From DAOTVC01 sp034437215 (GTDB lineage: Bacteria > Chloroflexota > Anaerolineae > B4-G1 > SLSP01), in contig DAOTVC010000156.1 in the NCBI GenBank assembly GCA_034437215.1, forward strand, positions 1-64,000: DNA of 64,000 nucleotides, read 5' to 3'. This document shows positions 25,690-33,399 of this stretch, piece by piece. Position numbers and translations under genes: made by a program. Positions within the stretch are counted from its first letter, which is position 1. Each line of letters starts with the position of its first letter. The notes under the pieces were generated by a model. That model was not told the origin of the DNA and did not search any database. It worked only from the letters and a program-made list of their open reading frames with translations.

Positions 25690-27871
25690 TGCCATCAAGA
25701 TCTTGCTCGTCGAGGATAGTGCCGCTGAGGCCCGCCTGATCCAAGAGCGCCTGCGAGAGGTGCCCCACGTTCACTTTGACGTGGAGTGGTGCACCACCCT
25801 CCGGGCCGGGCTGGCGGCAGCCGGCGCCGTTGACCTCATCCTTCTGGATCTCTCGCTGCCCGATAGTCAAGGGTACCAGACCTTCGCCTGGATGCACGGG
25901 ACGGCGCCCCAGGTACCTCTCATCGTCCTCACGGGTTTCGACGACGACATCCTCGCCCTGAAGGCGGTGCGACAGGGAGCCCAGGACTATCTGATCAAGG
26001 GGGAGGTCAACGGCCCCCTCCTCGCGCGCGCCATCCACTACGCCATCGAGCGCAAGGAGGGGGAGCGCATCTTGCAGCGGCGGAACGAGGAGCTGGCGGT
26101 GCTGAATACCATCGCCTCTACGGTCAATAAGACCCTCGATATCGATCAGATCCTCCACTCGGCCCTCAACGCGATTCTCAACCTGGACTTCTTCGCCGGA
26201 CAGGCACAGGGGGTCATCTTCTTACAGCAGGATGAGGGCGCCCGCCTCAAGAGAGCCGCCCGGTGCGGCGAGCCGCTGCAGCTGGCATGCGGCGGGGAGG
26301 GCCACCGAGCGCAAGAGTGCCTCTGCGGGTACACCGCCGAGAGAGGCGAGGTGCTGACCCCCGACACTGAGGGCTGGGGAGAGGTGCGGTGCCTGAGTCT
26401 GCCCCTCAAGACCCGGGGCCGCGTCCTGGGGGTTTTGGGGCTCCGGCAGCCGGAGGAGCAGCCCATCGGCGACGAGGACATCCGGCTCCTGCAGAGCATC
26501 GCCGCTCAGATCGCCGTCGCCGTCGAGAACGCGCAGCTCTTTGAGAAGACCAAGCGCTGGGCTGTCGAACTCGCGACGCTGCACCGCACGGCCCAGGTCA
26601 TCACCTCGGTCCTGGATCTGGAAGCGGTCATTCAGATGATCATCAACGAGGTGCGGTCCATGCTGCACGCGGAGGCGGCCTCCATCCTGCTCCACGACAC
26701 GAGCACGCAGGAGCTGGTCTTCGCCGCCGTCGCAGGCAAGGGCTCGGAGAAGCTCAAGGGGATGCGCATACCCGCCTCCGAGGGCCTCGCCGGTTGGGCG
26801 CTGCGCGAGTGGCAGCCGGTGCTCGTGGAGAACGCGCAGCAGGATGCGCGCTTCTACTCGGGCGTGGACGCCATCACCCGGCTGACCACCGAGACCCTGC
26901 TGGCCGTTCCTCTGCGCAGCAAAGGGAAGGTGATCGGGGTCATCGAGGCCATGAACCGGACCGAACGCCCTTTCGACGAGCACGATCTGAACCTCCTGAT
27001 GATCCTCGCCGGTTCCGCGGCGGTCGCCGTGGAGAACGCGCGGCTCTTCGAGGCCGAGAAGGAGCAGCGCAAGCTCGTCGAGAAATCGCGCGCGCAGCTG
27101 GTGCAGAGCGAGAAGTTGGCTGCTACGGGACGTCTGGCGACCTCACTGGCTCACGAGATCAACAATCCCCTGCAGGCCATCCACAACAGCCTGCAGATGA
27201 TACTGGCCTTCTCCATCAGCCCGGAGGAGCAGCAGGAGTACATCGGCATGGCCGACGAAGAGGTGGAGCGGCTCATCAAGATGGTGGCCCGCATCCTCGA
27301 CTTCGCACGGCGCCCCCACCGGGAGACGCGTCTCATCAACGTCAACAGCGTCGTGGAGAAGGTGCTGGCGCTCGCCAACAAGTACCTGGAGCACCGCCAG
27401 GTGGCCGTCAGAGAGAATCTCGACCCGGAGCTCCCCGCGGTGCTCGCCAATCCCAACGAGCTGGGCCAGGTCTTTCTGAATCTGGTGATCAACGCCGTGG
27501 AGGCCCTGGAGGACAACGGCGAGCTGCAGATCGAGAGCGGGCTCTTCAACGACGACTACGTCCAGATCACCGTCACCGACAACGGTCGCGGGATCGCTCC
27601 GGAGCACCTCGACTACGTCTTCGAGCCCTTCTTCTCCACGAAGGACGAAGGAACGGGGCTGGGTCTCAGCATCAGTTACAACCTCGTGAAACGCCACGGG
27701 GGCGAGATCACGGTGCACAGTACCGTCGGCGAAGGGACGACCTTCGCCGTGCTGCTGCCCGTCTATCACGAGCAGGAGCACGAGCAGGAGCACGAGAGCG
27801 TCAACATCAGAGAGGAGCAGACTGCCCTGGAGGGGGAGCTATCCTCACCCACCGCGGTCGAAAGGACCTAG
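25682..27871 (+). CDS. Receiver-GAF-GAF hybrid histidine kinase
   Basis: 729 residues from the ATG at 25682, overlapping the upstream stop by eight bases; GGGAG seven bases before it is the likely binding site. Domains: receiver (5-125; Asp56 in LILLDLSLPDSQG), GAF (about 140-285), GAF (about 300-460), HisKA (LATSLAHEINNPLQAI, His491) and HATPase (600-705; NLVINAVEAL, DNGRGIA, GTGLGLSISYNLV). The HEINNPL box is typical of NtrB/AtoS-like kinases. The first GAF has several cysteines (CGEPLQLACGG, CLCGYT). The C-terminus has an E/Q/H-rich run (EQEHEQEHE). It is followed three bases later by a response regulator gene, its probable partner. Confidence 0.92.
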   Translation: MSDAIKILLVEDSAAEARLIQERLREVPHVHFDVEWCTTLRAGLAAAGAVDLILLDLSLPDSQGYQTFAWMHGTAPQVPLIVLTGFDDDILALKAVRQGAQDYLIKGEVNGPLLARAIHYAIERKEGERILQRRNEELAVLNTIASTVNKTLDIDQILHSALNAILNLDFFAGQAQGVIFLQQDEGARLKRAARCGEPLQLACGGEGHRAQECLCGYTAERGEVLTPDTEGWGEVRCLSLPLKTRGRVLGVLGLRQPEEQPIGDEDIRLLQSIAAQIAVAVENAQLFEKTKRWAVELATLHRTAQVITSVLDLEAVIQMIINEVRSMLHAEAASILLHDTSTQELVFAAVAGKGSEKLKGMRIPASEGLAGWALREWQPVLVENAQQDARFYSGVDAITRLTTETLLAVPLRSKGKVIGVIEAMNRTERPFDEHDLNLLMILAGSAAVAVENARLFEAEKEQRKLVEKSRAQLVQSEKLAATGRLATSLAHEINNPLQAIHNSLQMILAFSISPEEQQEYIGMADEEVERLIKMVARILDFARRPHRETRLINVNSVVEKVLALANKYLEHRQVAVRENLDPELPAVLANPNELGQVFLNLVINAVEALEDNGELQIESGLFNDDYVQITVTDNGRGIAPEHLDYVFEPFFSTKDEGTGLGLSISYNLVKRHGGEITVHSTVGEGTTFAVLLPVYHEQEHEQEHESVNIREEQTALEGELSSPTAVERT

Positions 27872-27874
27872 TCG

Positions 27875-28720
27875 ATGGCAGCACCCGAGACACCCTACGA
27901 GACCGCCTTTCCCGGCGCCCGCGTCCTGATTGTGGACGACGAACGCGCCCTGCGCCACTCCCTCGCGGGTTTCTTCGAACGGGTCGGGTACCGCACCTGG
28001 GAGGCGTCCTCGGGAGACGAGGCGCTGCAGCAGCTCCAACGGCGGAAGTACGACGTCGTGCTCCTCGACCTCAAGATGCCCGGGATGGACGGCACCGAGA
28101 TCCTGCGGCGGGCGGAGGAGCTGGCGCCCGAAACCATCTTCATCATCATGACGGCGTACGGCACCCTCGATTCCGCCATCCTCGGGATTCGCCAGGGCGC
28201 CTTCGACTATCTTCTCAAGCCCAGCCCCATCAAGGAGATCCTGCGCGTCGTGGAGGACGGGTTGATCAAGTTGGAGGCGCAGCGCAGCGCCGAGCATCCG
28301 GTGCATCTGCTGGAGCGCGCCCTCACCACCCTCAAGGTAGAGGAACCCGACGGGCATCAAGCCCCCGCCCCGCCGCAGAGCCAGAGTGATGGGCGTTTTG
28401 TGGAAGCACCGAATCTCCTCCTCGACAGGCAACGGGAGTTGGTCCTCCTGAAGGGGGAGCCCCTGGAACTGACCCCCACGGAGTTCGAGATCCTGACTTA
28501 CCTGATGCGCCACCAGAACTGCGTGGTATCTGCCGGCGAGATCGTCGCCCATCTGCGCGGCTACGAGCTCGACGAACGAGACGCCCGTACCTTCCTCCGG
28601 GCGCACATCCACCGCCTGCGGCAGAAGATCGAGGAGGACCCCCAGGAGCCCCAGATCATCGGCACGGTCTACGGGCGGGGCTTTCGCCTGCCCGCCGAAC
28701 CCGCCCCCGCCGCCTCTTAG
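27875..28720 (+). CDS. Response regulator with OmpR-type winged-helix output
   Basis: 281 residues. Receiver (12-130): VDDERAL, Asp65 in VVLLDLKMPGMDG, switch lysine in YLLKPSPI. A helical linker (about 135-180) is longer than in OmpR proteins, and a trans_reg_C winged helix (about 185-275) follows, with ELTPTEFEILTYLMRHQNCVV and GTVYGRGFRL. It is the last gene of the kai operon, three bases after a kinase. The overall build matches the paralogues at 29855 and 30868. Confidence 0.93.
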   Translation: MAAPETPYETAFPGARVLIVDDERALRHSLAGFFERVGYRTWEASSGDEALQQLQRRKYDVVLLDLKMPGMDGTEILRRAEELAPETIFIIMTAYGTLDSAILGIRQGAFDYLLKPSPIKEILRVVEDGLIKLEAQRSAEHPVHLLERALTTLKVEEPDGHQAPAPPQSQSDGRFVEAPNLLLDRQRELVLLKGEPLELTPTEFEILTYLMRHQNCVVSAGEIVAHLRGYELDERDARTFLRAHIHRLRQKIEEDPQEPQIIGTVYGRGFRLPAEPAPAAS

Positions 28721-28984
28721 CCCCCCTCTCTCGCGCTCCGCGAAAGGATTTGTTTCCACTCCTCGCGCTTGGGGTTCGTAAAAGTATCCCTGACTGAAAC
28801 GTAAAGCGTGAAACGTGAAGGTCTCACGCTTTACGTTTCACGTTTCACACCTCGGTCTAACTCAAGTGAAACACGTCCGAATGCGATGACTCTAGTACTA
28901 CATCTAGTGTCTGATCACATTGGATTGGATGGTCGGTGACACGGCCAGCTTTAACGCGCACTCCCATGGCCCACGAAGAGCGTG
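28721..28984. other. Non-coding gap with a 16-bp inverted repeat after the kai operon
   Basis: GAAACGTAAAGCGTGA (28796-28811) is exactly complementary to TCACGCTTTACGTTTC (28824-28839), a 16-bp stem with a 12-base loop. The TGAAACGTAAAGCGTGAAACGTGAA words are a recurring intergenic repeat type. It may end transcription of the kai operon, although no T-tract follows. The remainder (28850-28984) has no gene. Confidence 0.6.
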
Positions 28985-29440
28985 CGTCCGGACATGAAGG
29001 TCCGGGCTATGAAACAGCGCCGGATGAATCCGGCTGGCTGCGTTTTGCCAGGAAGCCCGATTTATCGGGCGCTGCTCTCTAGCCCGGTGATTCATCGCCG
29101 GGCACGGGGCAACGCCGCGCCTCAGGGAGGGACTGCAGTCGCGACCTTGCCGGCGGCAGAGTCCACCTTCCCGCCGGTGATTCAAAATCACCGGCAGTTA
29201 CGCCAAGCGTGCTCAAGCACGCTGCGCTTGCGAACCACGGTTCATCTCTCGGAACCCGCTTGAGCGGGTTTTTCCGCCTAGCAGCCGCGGTATGGATTCC
29301 GCGGCGGCGTGCGGCCGGACATGAAGGTCCGGGCTATGAAACAGCGCCGGATGAATCCGGCTGGCTGCGTTTTGCCAGGAAGCCCGATTTATCGGGCGCT
29401 GCTCTCTAGCCCGGTGATTCATCGCCGGGCACGGGGCAAC
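28985..29440. repeat. Micropalindrome array with a perfect 126-bp direct duplication
   Basis: The segment 28988-29113 recurs without any change at 29315-29440. Each copy holds small GC-rich hairpins, among them CCGGACATGAAGGTCCGG, CGGATGAATCCG, CCCGATTTATCGGG and CCGGTGATTCATCGCCGG. The spacer 29114-29314 contains more of the same type (CCGGTGATTCAAAATCACCGG region, GCGTGCTCAAGCACGC, ACCCGCTTGAGCGGGT, CCGCGGTATGGATTCCGCGG). The ACCCGC hairpin is followed by TTTTT (29255-29274) and could terminate transcription rightward. Short ORFs here are artefacts of the repeat. Confidence 0.85.
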
Positions 29441-29854
29441 TCAATATTAAAGTTCATCCAGGAGCCCGGCTTTGGAACGAGTTTGGAAGCTATTCGGGTT
29501 GTCGTTGGAAGCCAGAGTTTCATATTTTTTATGTTACAATAGCGTTACGAACACGAAGGAGACATTAAAACTCAGGGAGCTGGTAACCACCTGCGGGGAC
29601 GTTCTGTAGCGCAACCTCACGTGGCCCCTGCGGGGTTATTCCGGCTCCATCCCTAGCTGCACCTGAGCCCGCGCTCTCACAAAGGCCCGAGCATGGGGAA
29701 GGGTCAGATCACGCTGCCGCGGCGCGTTTGCGCCCGCTCCTCTCCGGTCCTGGGGAGGAGCGCATCGACCCGAGTCCGGCCTTGCAACCACCCTCGCCAG
29801 AACGCGGGATTTCTCCCCTATTCCGGAGACGATCCGATACCCAGAAGGAGGCAC
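29441..29854 (+). promoter_or_regulatory. Upstream region and long leader of the 29855 regulator
   Basis: A TACAAT -10-like hexamer (29535-29540) is preceded by GGAAGCC (29507) and GAACGAGTTTGGAA (29475), a layout shared with the region upstream of 42113. If transcription starts near 29547, the leader is about 300 bases. It contains CCCCTGCGGGG (29625-29635) and other GC hairpins but matches no riboswitch family I can recognise. Confidence 0.4.
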
Positions 29855-30712
29855 ATGTTGCAAACTGCCACCGTTCTAGAGCGCGAGAGCACCCGCGGAC
29901 AGGCCCGCGTCCTCGTCGTCGACGATGAGCGGGCCATCCGCACCACGCTGAGCGCCCTGCTCAAGCAGACGTACGAGGTTGCGACCGCCCCCACCGGCGT
30001 CCAGGCCCTGCAGATCCTCTCCGAGCACCGCTACGATCTGGTCCTGCTCGACATCCACCTGCCCGATCTCTGTGGCGTGGAGCTTCTCGGCAGGATCAAG
30101 CAGCGCTACCCGGAGGTCACGGTCATCATGTTGACCGGGCACGCCTCCGTGGAGAACGCCATCGCCGCCCTGCGTCAGGGTGCCGTCGACTATCTCCGCA
30201 AGCCGATCACCTGGGGGAGAGTCCTCAGGAGCGTGCGGGAGGGGCTGCAAAAATCAGAGCAATACCGACAGCGCAACCTACTTCTATTGAGGGCCAAAGA
30301 GCTCTTCGAGACGGGGCTGGAGGAGCTGGCGGAGGTCGTTCCCGAGGAGGCCCCGTCGCCCACCCGCTCCCCCCCGGCTCCCCGGAAGGGCCAGGAGCCC
30401 GCTCGCTACCTCCGCGCCGGCCCCCTGCAGGTGGACACCTACCGCCACACCGCAACCCTTCGCGGTGCAGAGCTGGAGCTCACCGCGGGCGAATACGACC
30501 TCCTGCTCTGCCTCCTGCGCCATGCTCCCCGCGTGCTCGATCCCCGCAAGATCGTAGAGGAGACCCGCGGCTTCGAGTGTACCCTCTCCGAGGCCCGCGA
30601 CCTCATCCGCTGGCAGATCTACCTCCTCCGGCAGAAGCTGGAACCCGACCCTGCCCATCCGCAGTTCATTCTCAACGTGCGGGGCAAGGGCTACATGTGG
30701 GCCGGGGGCTAG
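29855..30712 (+). CDS. Response regulator with winged-helix output (paralogue 1)
   Basis: 285 residues from the ATG at 29855, which follows AAGGAGGCAC; a reading frame open to 29693 has no such signal. Receiver (18-135): VDDERAIR, Asp66 in LVLLDIHLPDLCG, switch lysine in YLRKPIT. A linker (about 140-200) carries a helical stretch (RNLLLLRAKELFETGLEEL) and a proline-rich spacer. The OmpR-type winged helix (about 205-282) has ELTAGEYDLLLCLLRHAP and LNVRGKGYMWAGG. No kinase adjoins it. The gene at 30868 is a close paralogue along its full length, and the downstream intergenic box is duplicated too. Confidence 0.93.
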   Translation: MLQTATVLERESTRGQARVLVVDDERAIRTTLSALLKQTYEVATAPTGVQALQILSEHRYDLVLLDIHLPDLCGVELLGRIKQRYPEVTVIMLTGHASVENAIAALRQGAVDYLRKPITWGRVLRSVREGLQKSEQYRQRNLLLLRAKELFETGLEELAEVVPEEAPSPTRSPPAPRKGQEPARYLRAGPLQVDTYRHTATLRGAELELTAGEYDLLLCLLRHAPRVLDPRKIVEETRGFECTLSEARDLIRWQIYLLRQKLEPDPAHPQFILNVRGKGYMWAGG

Positions 30713-30716
30713 CCTC

Positions 30717-30779
30717 CCACTCTTTCCAACACTCTCTCGACATTAACTAACCTCACGCGCGGCTATCAGTTGTTATACT
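30717..30779 (+). promoter_or_regulatory. Conserved 40-bp box plus promoter, copy 1 (upstream of 30868)
   Basis: The box 30717-30756 (CTTTCCAAC, CTCTCGACATTAACTAACC, CTCAC) matches 31714-31753 at 38 of 40 positions and is partly kept at 40021-40058. A TATACT -10 element (30774-30779) begins 17 bases after its CCTCAC end. No consensus -35 is present, so the box may be an activator site. The flanking genes are paralogues, so part of the identity may be duplication. Confidence 0.65.
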
Positions 30780-30867
30780 GATATCGCTTGTGAGGTTAGT
30801 TTATCGTAAGAACACACCGGCAGAGAGAGACGATCGGGACTTGGCAACCACCACAACCGAACAGGGC

Positions 30868-31710
30868 ATGGAAAAGAGAGAGGTGATTCTGGTCGTCGAT
30901 GACGAGCGGACCATTCGCGCCACCCTTACAGGTCTCCTCGAACGGACGTACCGGGTCAACGCCGTGGAGAGCGGTGCCGAGGCACTGCAGGCCCTCGATC
31001 AGGAGCGCTACGATCTGGTTCTGCTCGACATCCAGCTGCCCGACATGAGCGGGCTGGAGATCCTCAGGCGGATCAAAGAGCAGCACCAGGAGACCGTGGT
31101 CATCATGTTGACGGGGCACCCCTCCATCGACAACGTCATCGAGGCCCTGCGCCAGGGCGCCACCAACTATCTGCGCAAACCGGCGTCCAACGAGGCGATC
31201 CTTGCCAGCGTGCGCACGGGGCTGGGACAGGCCGAGGAGGTGCGACAGCGCACCCTGCTGCTGACCCAGGCCAAACAGCTCTTTGAGACGGGGTTGGAAC
31301 AGCTGGCCGGGGTCGTAACGTCTCCGGGAGATTGCGAGCAGAGACCTGCACCCGCCCGCCTCGCCGCCCCGGAGACGTCCCAGGAGGACGGGGAGGCCGA
31401 CCGCTACCTGCACAGCGGCCCCCTCCAGATCGACACCTACCGGCGCACGGTCACCCTTCAGGGTGAGGAGCTGGAGCTGACGGGCGGCGAGTACGACCTC
31501 CTGCTCTGTCTCGTGCGCCACGCGCCTCGGGTGTTGGGACCTCGGGAGCTGGTCAAGGAGACCCGCGGCTTCGAGTGCACGCTCTTCGAGGCCCGCGACC
31601 TCGTCCGTTGGCAGGTCTACCTCCTCCGCCAGAAGCTGGAGCCCGATCCCGCCGACCCGCAGTTCATTCTCAACGTGCGGGGCAAGGGCTACCTATGGGC
31701 CGGGGGTTGA
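30868..31710 (+). CDS. Response regulator with winged-helix output (paralogue 2)
   Basis: 280 residues from the ATG at 30868 (GCATGGAAAAGAG); upstream TTG (30841) and GTG (30790) starts are in frame, and the true start is not certain because no strong binding site is visible. Receiver: VDDERTIR, Asp54 in LVLLDIQLPDMSG, YLRKPAS. The linker repeats the LFETGLEQL helix seen in paralogue 1. The winged helix has ELTGGEYDLLLCLVRHAP and LNVRGKGYLWAGG. The duplicated pair suggests regulators with overlapping targets; the linker and recognition-helix region (GFECTLFEARDLVRWQVYLL) is nearly the same in both, so they may bind the same sites. Confidence 0.92.
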   Translation: MEKREVILVVDDERTIRATLTGLLERTYRVNAVESGAEALQALDQERYDLVLLDIQLPDMSGLEILRRIKEQHQETVVIMLTGHPSIDNVIEALRQGATNYLRKPASNEAILASVRTGLGQAEEVRQRTLLLTQAKQLFETGLEQLAGVVTSPGDCEQRPAPARLAAPETSQEDGEADRYLHSGPLQIDTYRRTVTLQGEELELTGGEYDLLLCLVRHAPRVLGPRELVKETRGFECTLFEARDLVRWQVYLLRQKLEPDPADPQFILNVRGKGYLWAGG

Positions 31711-31713
31711 CAT

Positions 31714-31775
31714 CCACTCTTTCCAACGCACTCTCGACATTAACTAACCTCACAACGTCTTACCTTTGCTATACT
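31714..31775 (+). promoter_or_regulatory. Conserved 40-bp box plus promoter, copy 2 (upstream of 31849)
   Basis: The box 31714-31753 is almost identical to that at 30717. TATACT (31770-31775) lies 16 bases after CCTCAC, followed by TGATAATCGAG, as in copy 1 (TGATATCG). Confidence 0.65.
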
Positions 31776-31848
31776 GATAATCGAGTTTGAGTTTGAAAAC
31801 TGTATAAGGACGCGGATTGTAAGAGGCCCACGAGGACAGGTAGAGGAC

Positions 31849-32598
31849 ATGGCAATCGAAGGCAGTCTAAAAGATATGAGCCTGGTAGACATCATCCAGC
31901 TCATCTGTCGCAATCGCGAAGCGTCGCGGGTGATCGTGGAGCAGGGCCAGGAGAGCGGAGCGATCTACCTCGCCGAGGGCGGGATCGTGCACGCCCTCCA
32001 GGGAGATGAGGAAGGCGAGGAGGCCCTCTATCGACTTCTGCAGTGGGAGGAGGGACGCTTTCGTATCGAGAAAGACGTGAGCAGCCCGGAGCAGAGCATT
32101 CACCGCCCCTGGACGGCCATCCTGATGCAGGTCCTACAGCGCCTGGACGAGGAGCGTGATGCGCGCGAACACGAAGGGGGCGACACGGAGACCGAGGATA
32201 CCACCTTCCTGCAGGAGCTCGCCGAGCGCGTTCCGGGGCTGGTCGCCGGCTACATCACCGACACGCTGGGGATGACCTTCACGGGTTGGGTCGCGGCACA
32301 GAAGAGCGCCTTCGACGCGGAGGCTGCACCCGAGGGCCTCTTCCGGTTGATCGGCAGCGTGGAGGAGGCCCTGGAGGCCATCGAGGCCGGGGCGCTGGAG
32401 GAGACTATCACCGTGACCGCCAACTACCGCTTCATCACCCGCTGCTACGACGAGGGTACGCGTTGCCTGCAGATCGTCCTCGCCACCGACGGCAATCTCG
32501 GAGCGGCACGGATGTACCTCACGGCCTATCAGCTATCCCAGGACGCGAGAGAGGCGGCAGTACCCACAGCTGAAGGAGGTATGGGTATGCTCGAATGA
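31849..32598 (+). CDS. DUF4388-roadblock protein
   Basis: 249 residues. The N-terminal 100 residues are a DUF4388 (PatA-N-like) domain: IEGSLKDMSLVDIIQLICR, a middle 'GAIYLAEGGIVHALQGDEEGEEALYRLLQWEEGRFRI' pattern and PWTAILMQVLQRL. Residues about 118-235 resemble a roadblock/LC7 domain: ELAERVPGLVAGYITDTLGM, then AGALEETITVTANYRFITR, then TDGNLGAARMYL. The latter two blocks match the free-standing roadblock proteins at 32743 and 40190. Roadblock proteins act as regulators of small Ras-like GTPases (MglB for MglA); DUF4388 is associated with two-component signalling. The gene has its own conserved promoter. Confidence 0.85.
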   Translation: MAIEGSLKDMSLVDIIQLICRNREASRVIVEQGQESGAIYLAEGGIVHALQGDEEGEEALYRLLQWEEGRFRIEKDVSSPEQSIHRPWTAILMQVLQRLDEERDAREHEGGDTETEDTTFLQELAERVPGLVAGYITDTLGMTFTGWVAAQKSAFDAEAAPEGLFRLIGSVEEALEAIEAGALEETITVTANYRFITRCYDEGTRCLQIVLATDGNLGAARMYLTAYQLSQDAREAAVPTAEGGMGMLE

Positions 32599-32680
32599 GG
32601 CTGAGTGAGGAGTTCGTCATATCCCTGAACCGCTCAAGTTTTTTGACGAGTCATGCGTAGTTGTTCAAGTTCGTTCAAGG

Positions 32681-32728
32681 GCACTGTCAAACAAGAGTAC
32701 TGTCAAACAAGAGCACTATCAAATCACT
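32681..32728 (+). repeat. Three tandem 16-bp repeats upstream of a roadblock gene
   Basis: GCACTGTCAAACAAGA, GTACTGTCAAACAAGA and GCACTATCAAATCACT stand in tandem (32681, 32697, 32713) immediately before the AAGGAGAG ribosome-binding site of the next gene. The CTGTCAAA core could be an operator, or the array may set leader length. Confidence 0.75.
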
Positions 32729-32742
32729 AAGGAGAGATTACC

Positions 32743-33129
32743 ATGGCAGAGAGAAAGAAGACGAGTGAAGTATTGCAGGACCTGTCCGAGCAGATCGACG
32801 GTTTCGTGGGCGCCAGCGTCGTGGGCACCGACGGCATGTCCATCGCCAACCTGGTCATCGAGCGGGGCTTCAACGAGGACAAGGCCGCGGCCTCCCTCTC
32901 CCAGCTGGTCAAGCAGGCCACCGAGTCCTCGGAGGCCATGGACGCCGGCAAGTTCGAGGAGACCATCACCACCTCCGAGAAGTACATGTTCCTGACCCGC
33001 CCCCTGGGCAACGGCAAGTTCTTCATCCAGCTCGTGCTGCGCGCCGACGGCAACCTGGGCGCGGCCCGCATGTACCTCGAGGACTACGAGGAGGAGCTGC
33101 TGGACACCATGCCCCGCTCCGCTCGCTAA
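32743..33129 (+). CDS. Free-standing roadblock/LC7-domain protein
   Basis: 128 residues, one domain. It begins with helix SEVLQDLSEQIDGFVGASVVG, then a strand-turn-helix DGMSIANLVIERG, and ends with ADGNLGAARMYLEDYEEELL. This is the topology of MglB-like roadblock proteins, which dimerise and regulate small GTPases. It differs from the protein at 40190 at only about one residue in six, so the two are recent paralogues. Three MglA-like GTPases are encoded nearby, the first at 35543. The ATG follows AAGGAGAGATTACC. Confidence 0.9.
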   Translation: MAERKKTSEVLQDLSEQIDGFVGASVVGTDGMSIANLVIERGFNEDKAAASLSQLVKQATESSEAMDAGKFEETITTSEKYMFLTRPLGNGKFFIQLVLRADGNLGAARMYLEDYEEELLDTMPRSAR

Positions 33130-33399
33130 GACCTGAGAGGTCGGCGTTCGGATATGCGTTCACCGTCCGGGCGCCGACCTCCGTCTCCCCATCGTAGAGA
33201 TAGCCGCAGAGGCGTTCACCGTGAAGGTGGATCCGGGTAACTATCCATCCCTACTGGCTACAGGGAGACCTCAGGTCCGGAGGGCAGCCGCCCACGTGGG
33301 GCAGAGAGGCGCCCAGACCGATGATCGAGGCCATTATTGTGCAGCGCACCTTCCCAAGGATTTGTGCGTGTCTCTCTGTTGATTTAAGGATCCCCAACT
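33130..33399 (+). other. 270-base gap with strong secondary structure
   Basis: AGGTCGGCG (33138-33146) pairs with CGCCGACCT (33172-33180) just after the roadblock stop, as an attenuator or terminator without a T-tract. Downstream, GGGAGACCTCAGGTCC (33263-33278), GCCGCCCACGTGGGGC (33287-33302) and nearby GC blocks can form further hairpins. There is no coding ORF and I do not recognise a known RNA family. Confidence 0.5.

Noticed and set aside
28982..29542. Short ORFs repeated in the palindrome array (around 28982-29263 and 29309-29542)
   Set aside because: They are translations of the duplicated 126-bp non-coding repeat, with no ribosome-binding site.
29541..29850. Known riboswitch (cyclic di-GMP, cobalamin, TPP, SAM and others)
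   Set aside because: None of the invariant motifs of these families could be found in the leader.
33255..33300. Possible bacterial SRP (4.5S) RNA, because CAGGTCCGGAG resembles the conserved CAGGTCCGGAA loop
   Set aside because: The conserved AGCA on the 3' side of the symmetric loop is missing (sequence reads GGGCAGCC), and no closing stem could be drawn.
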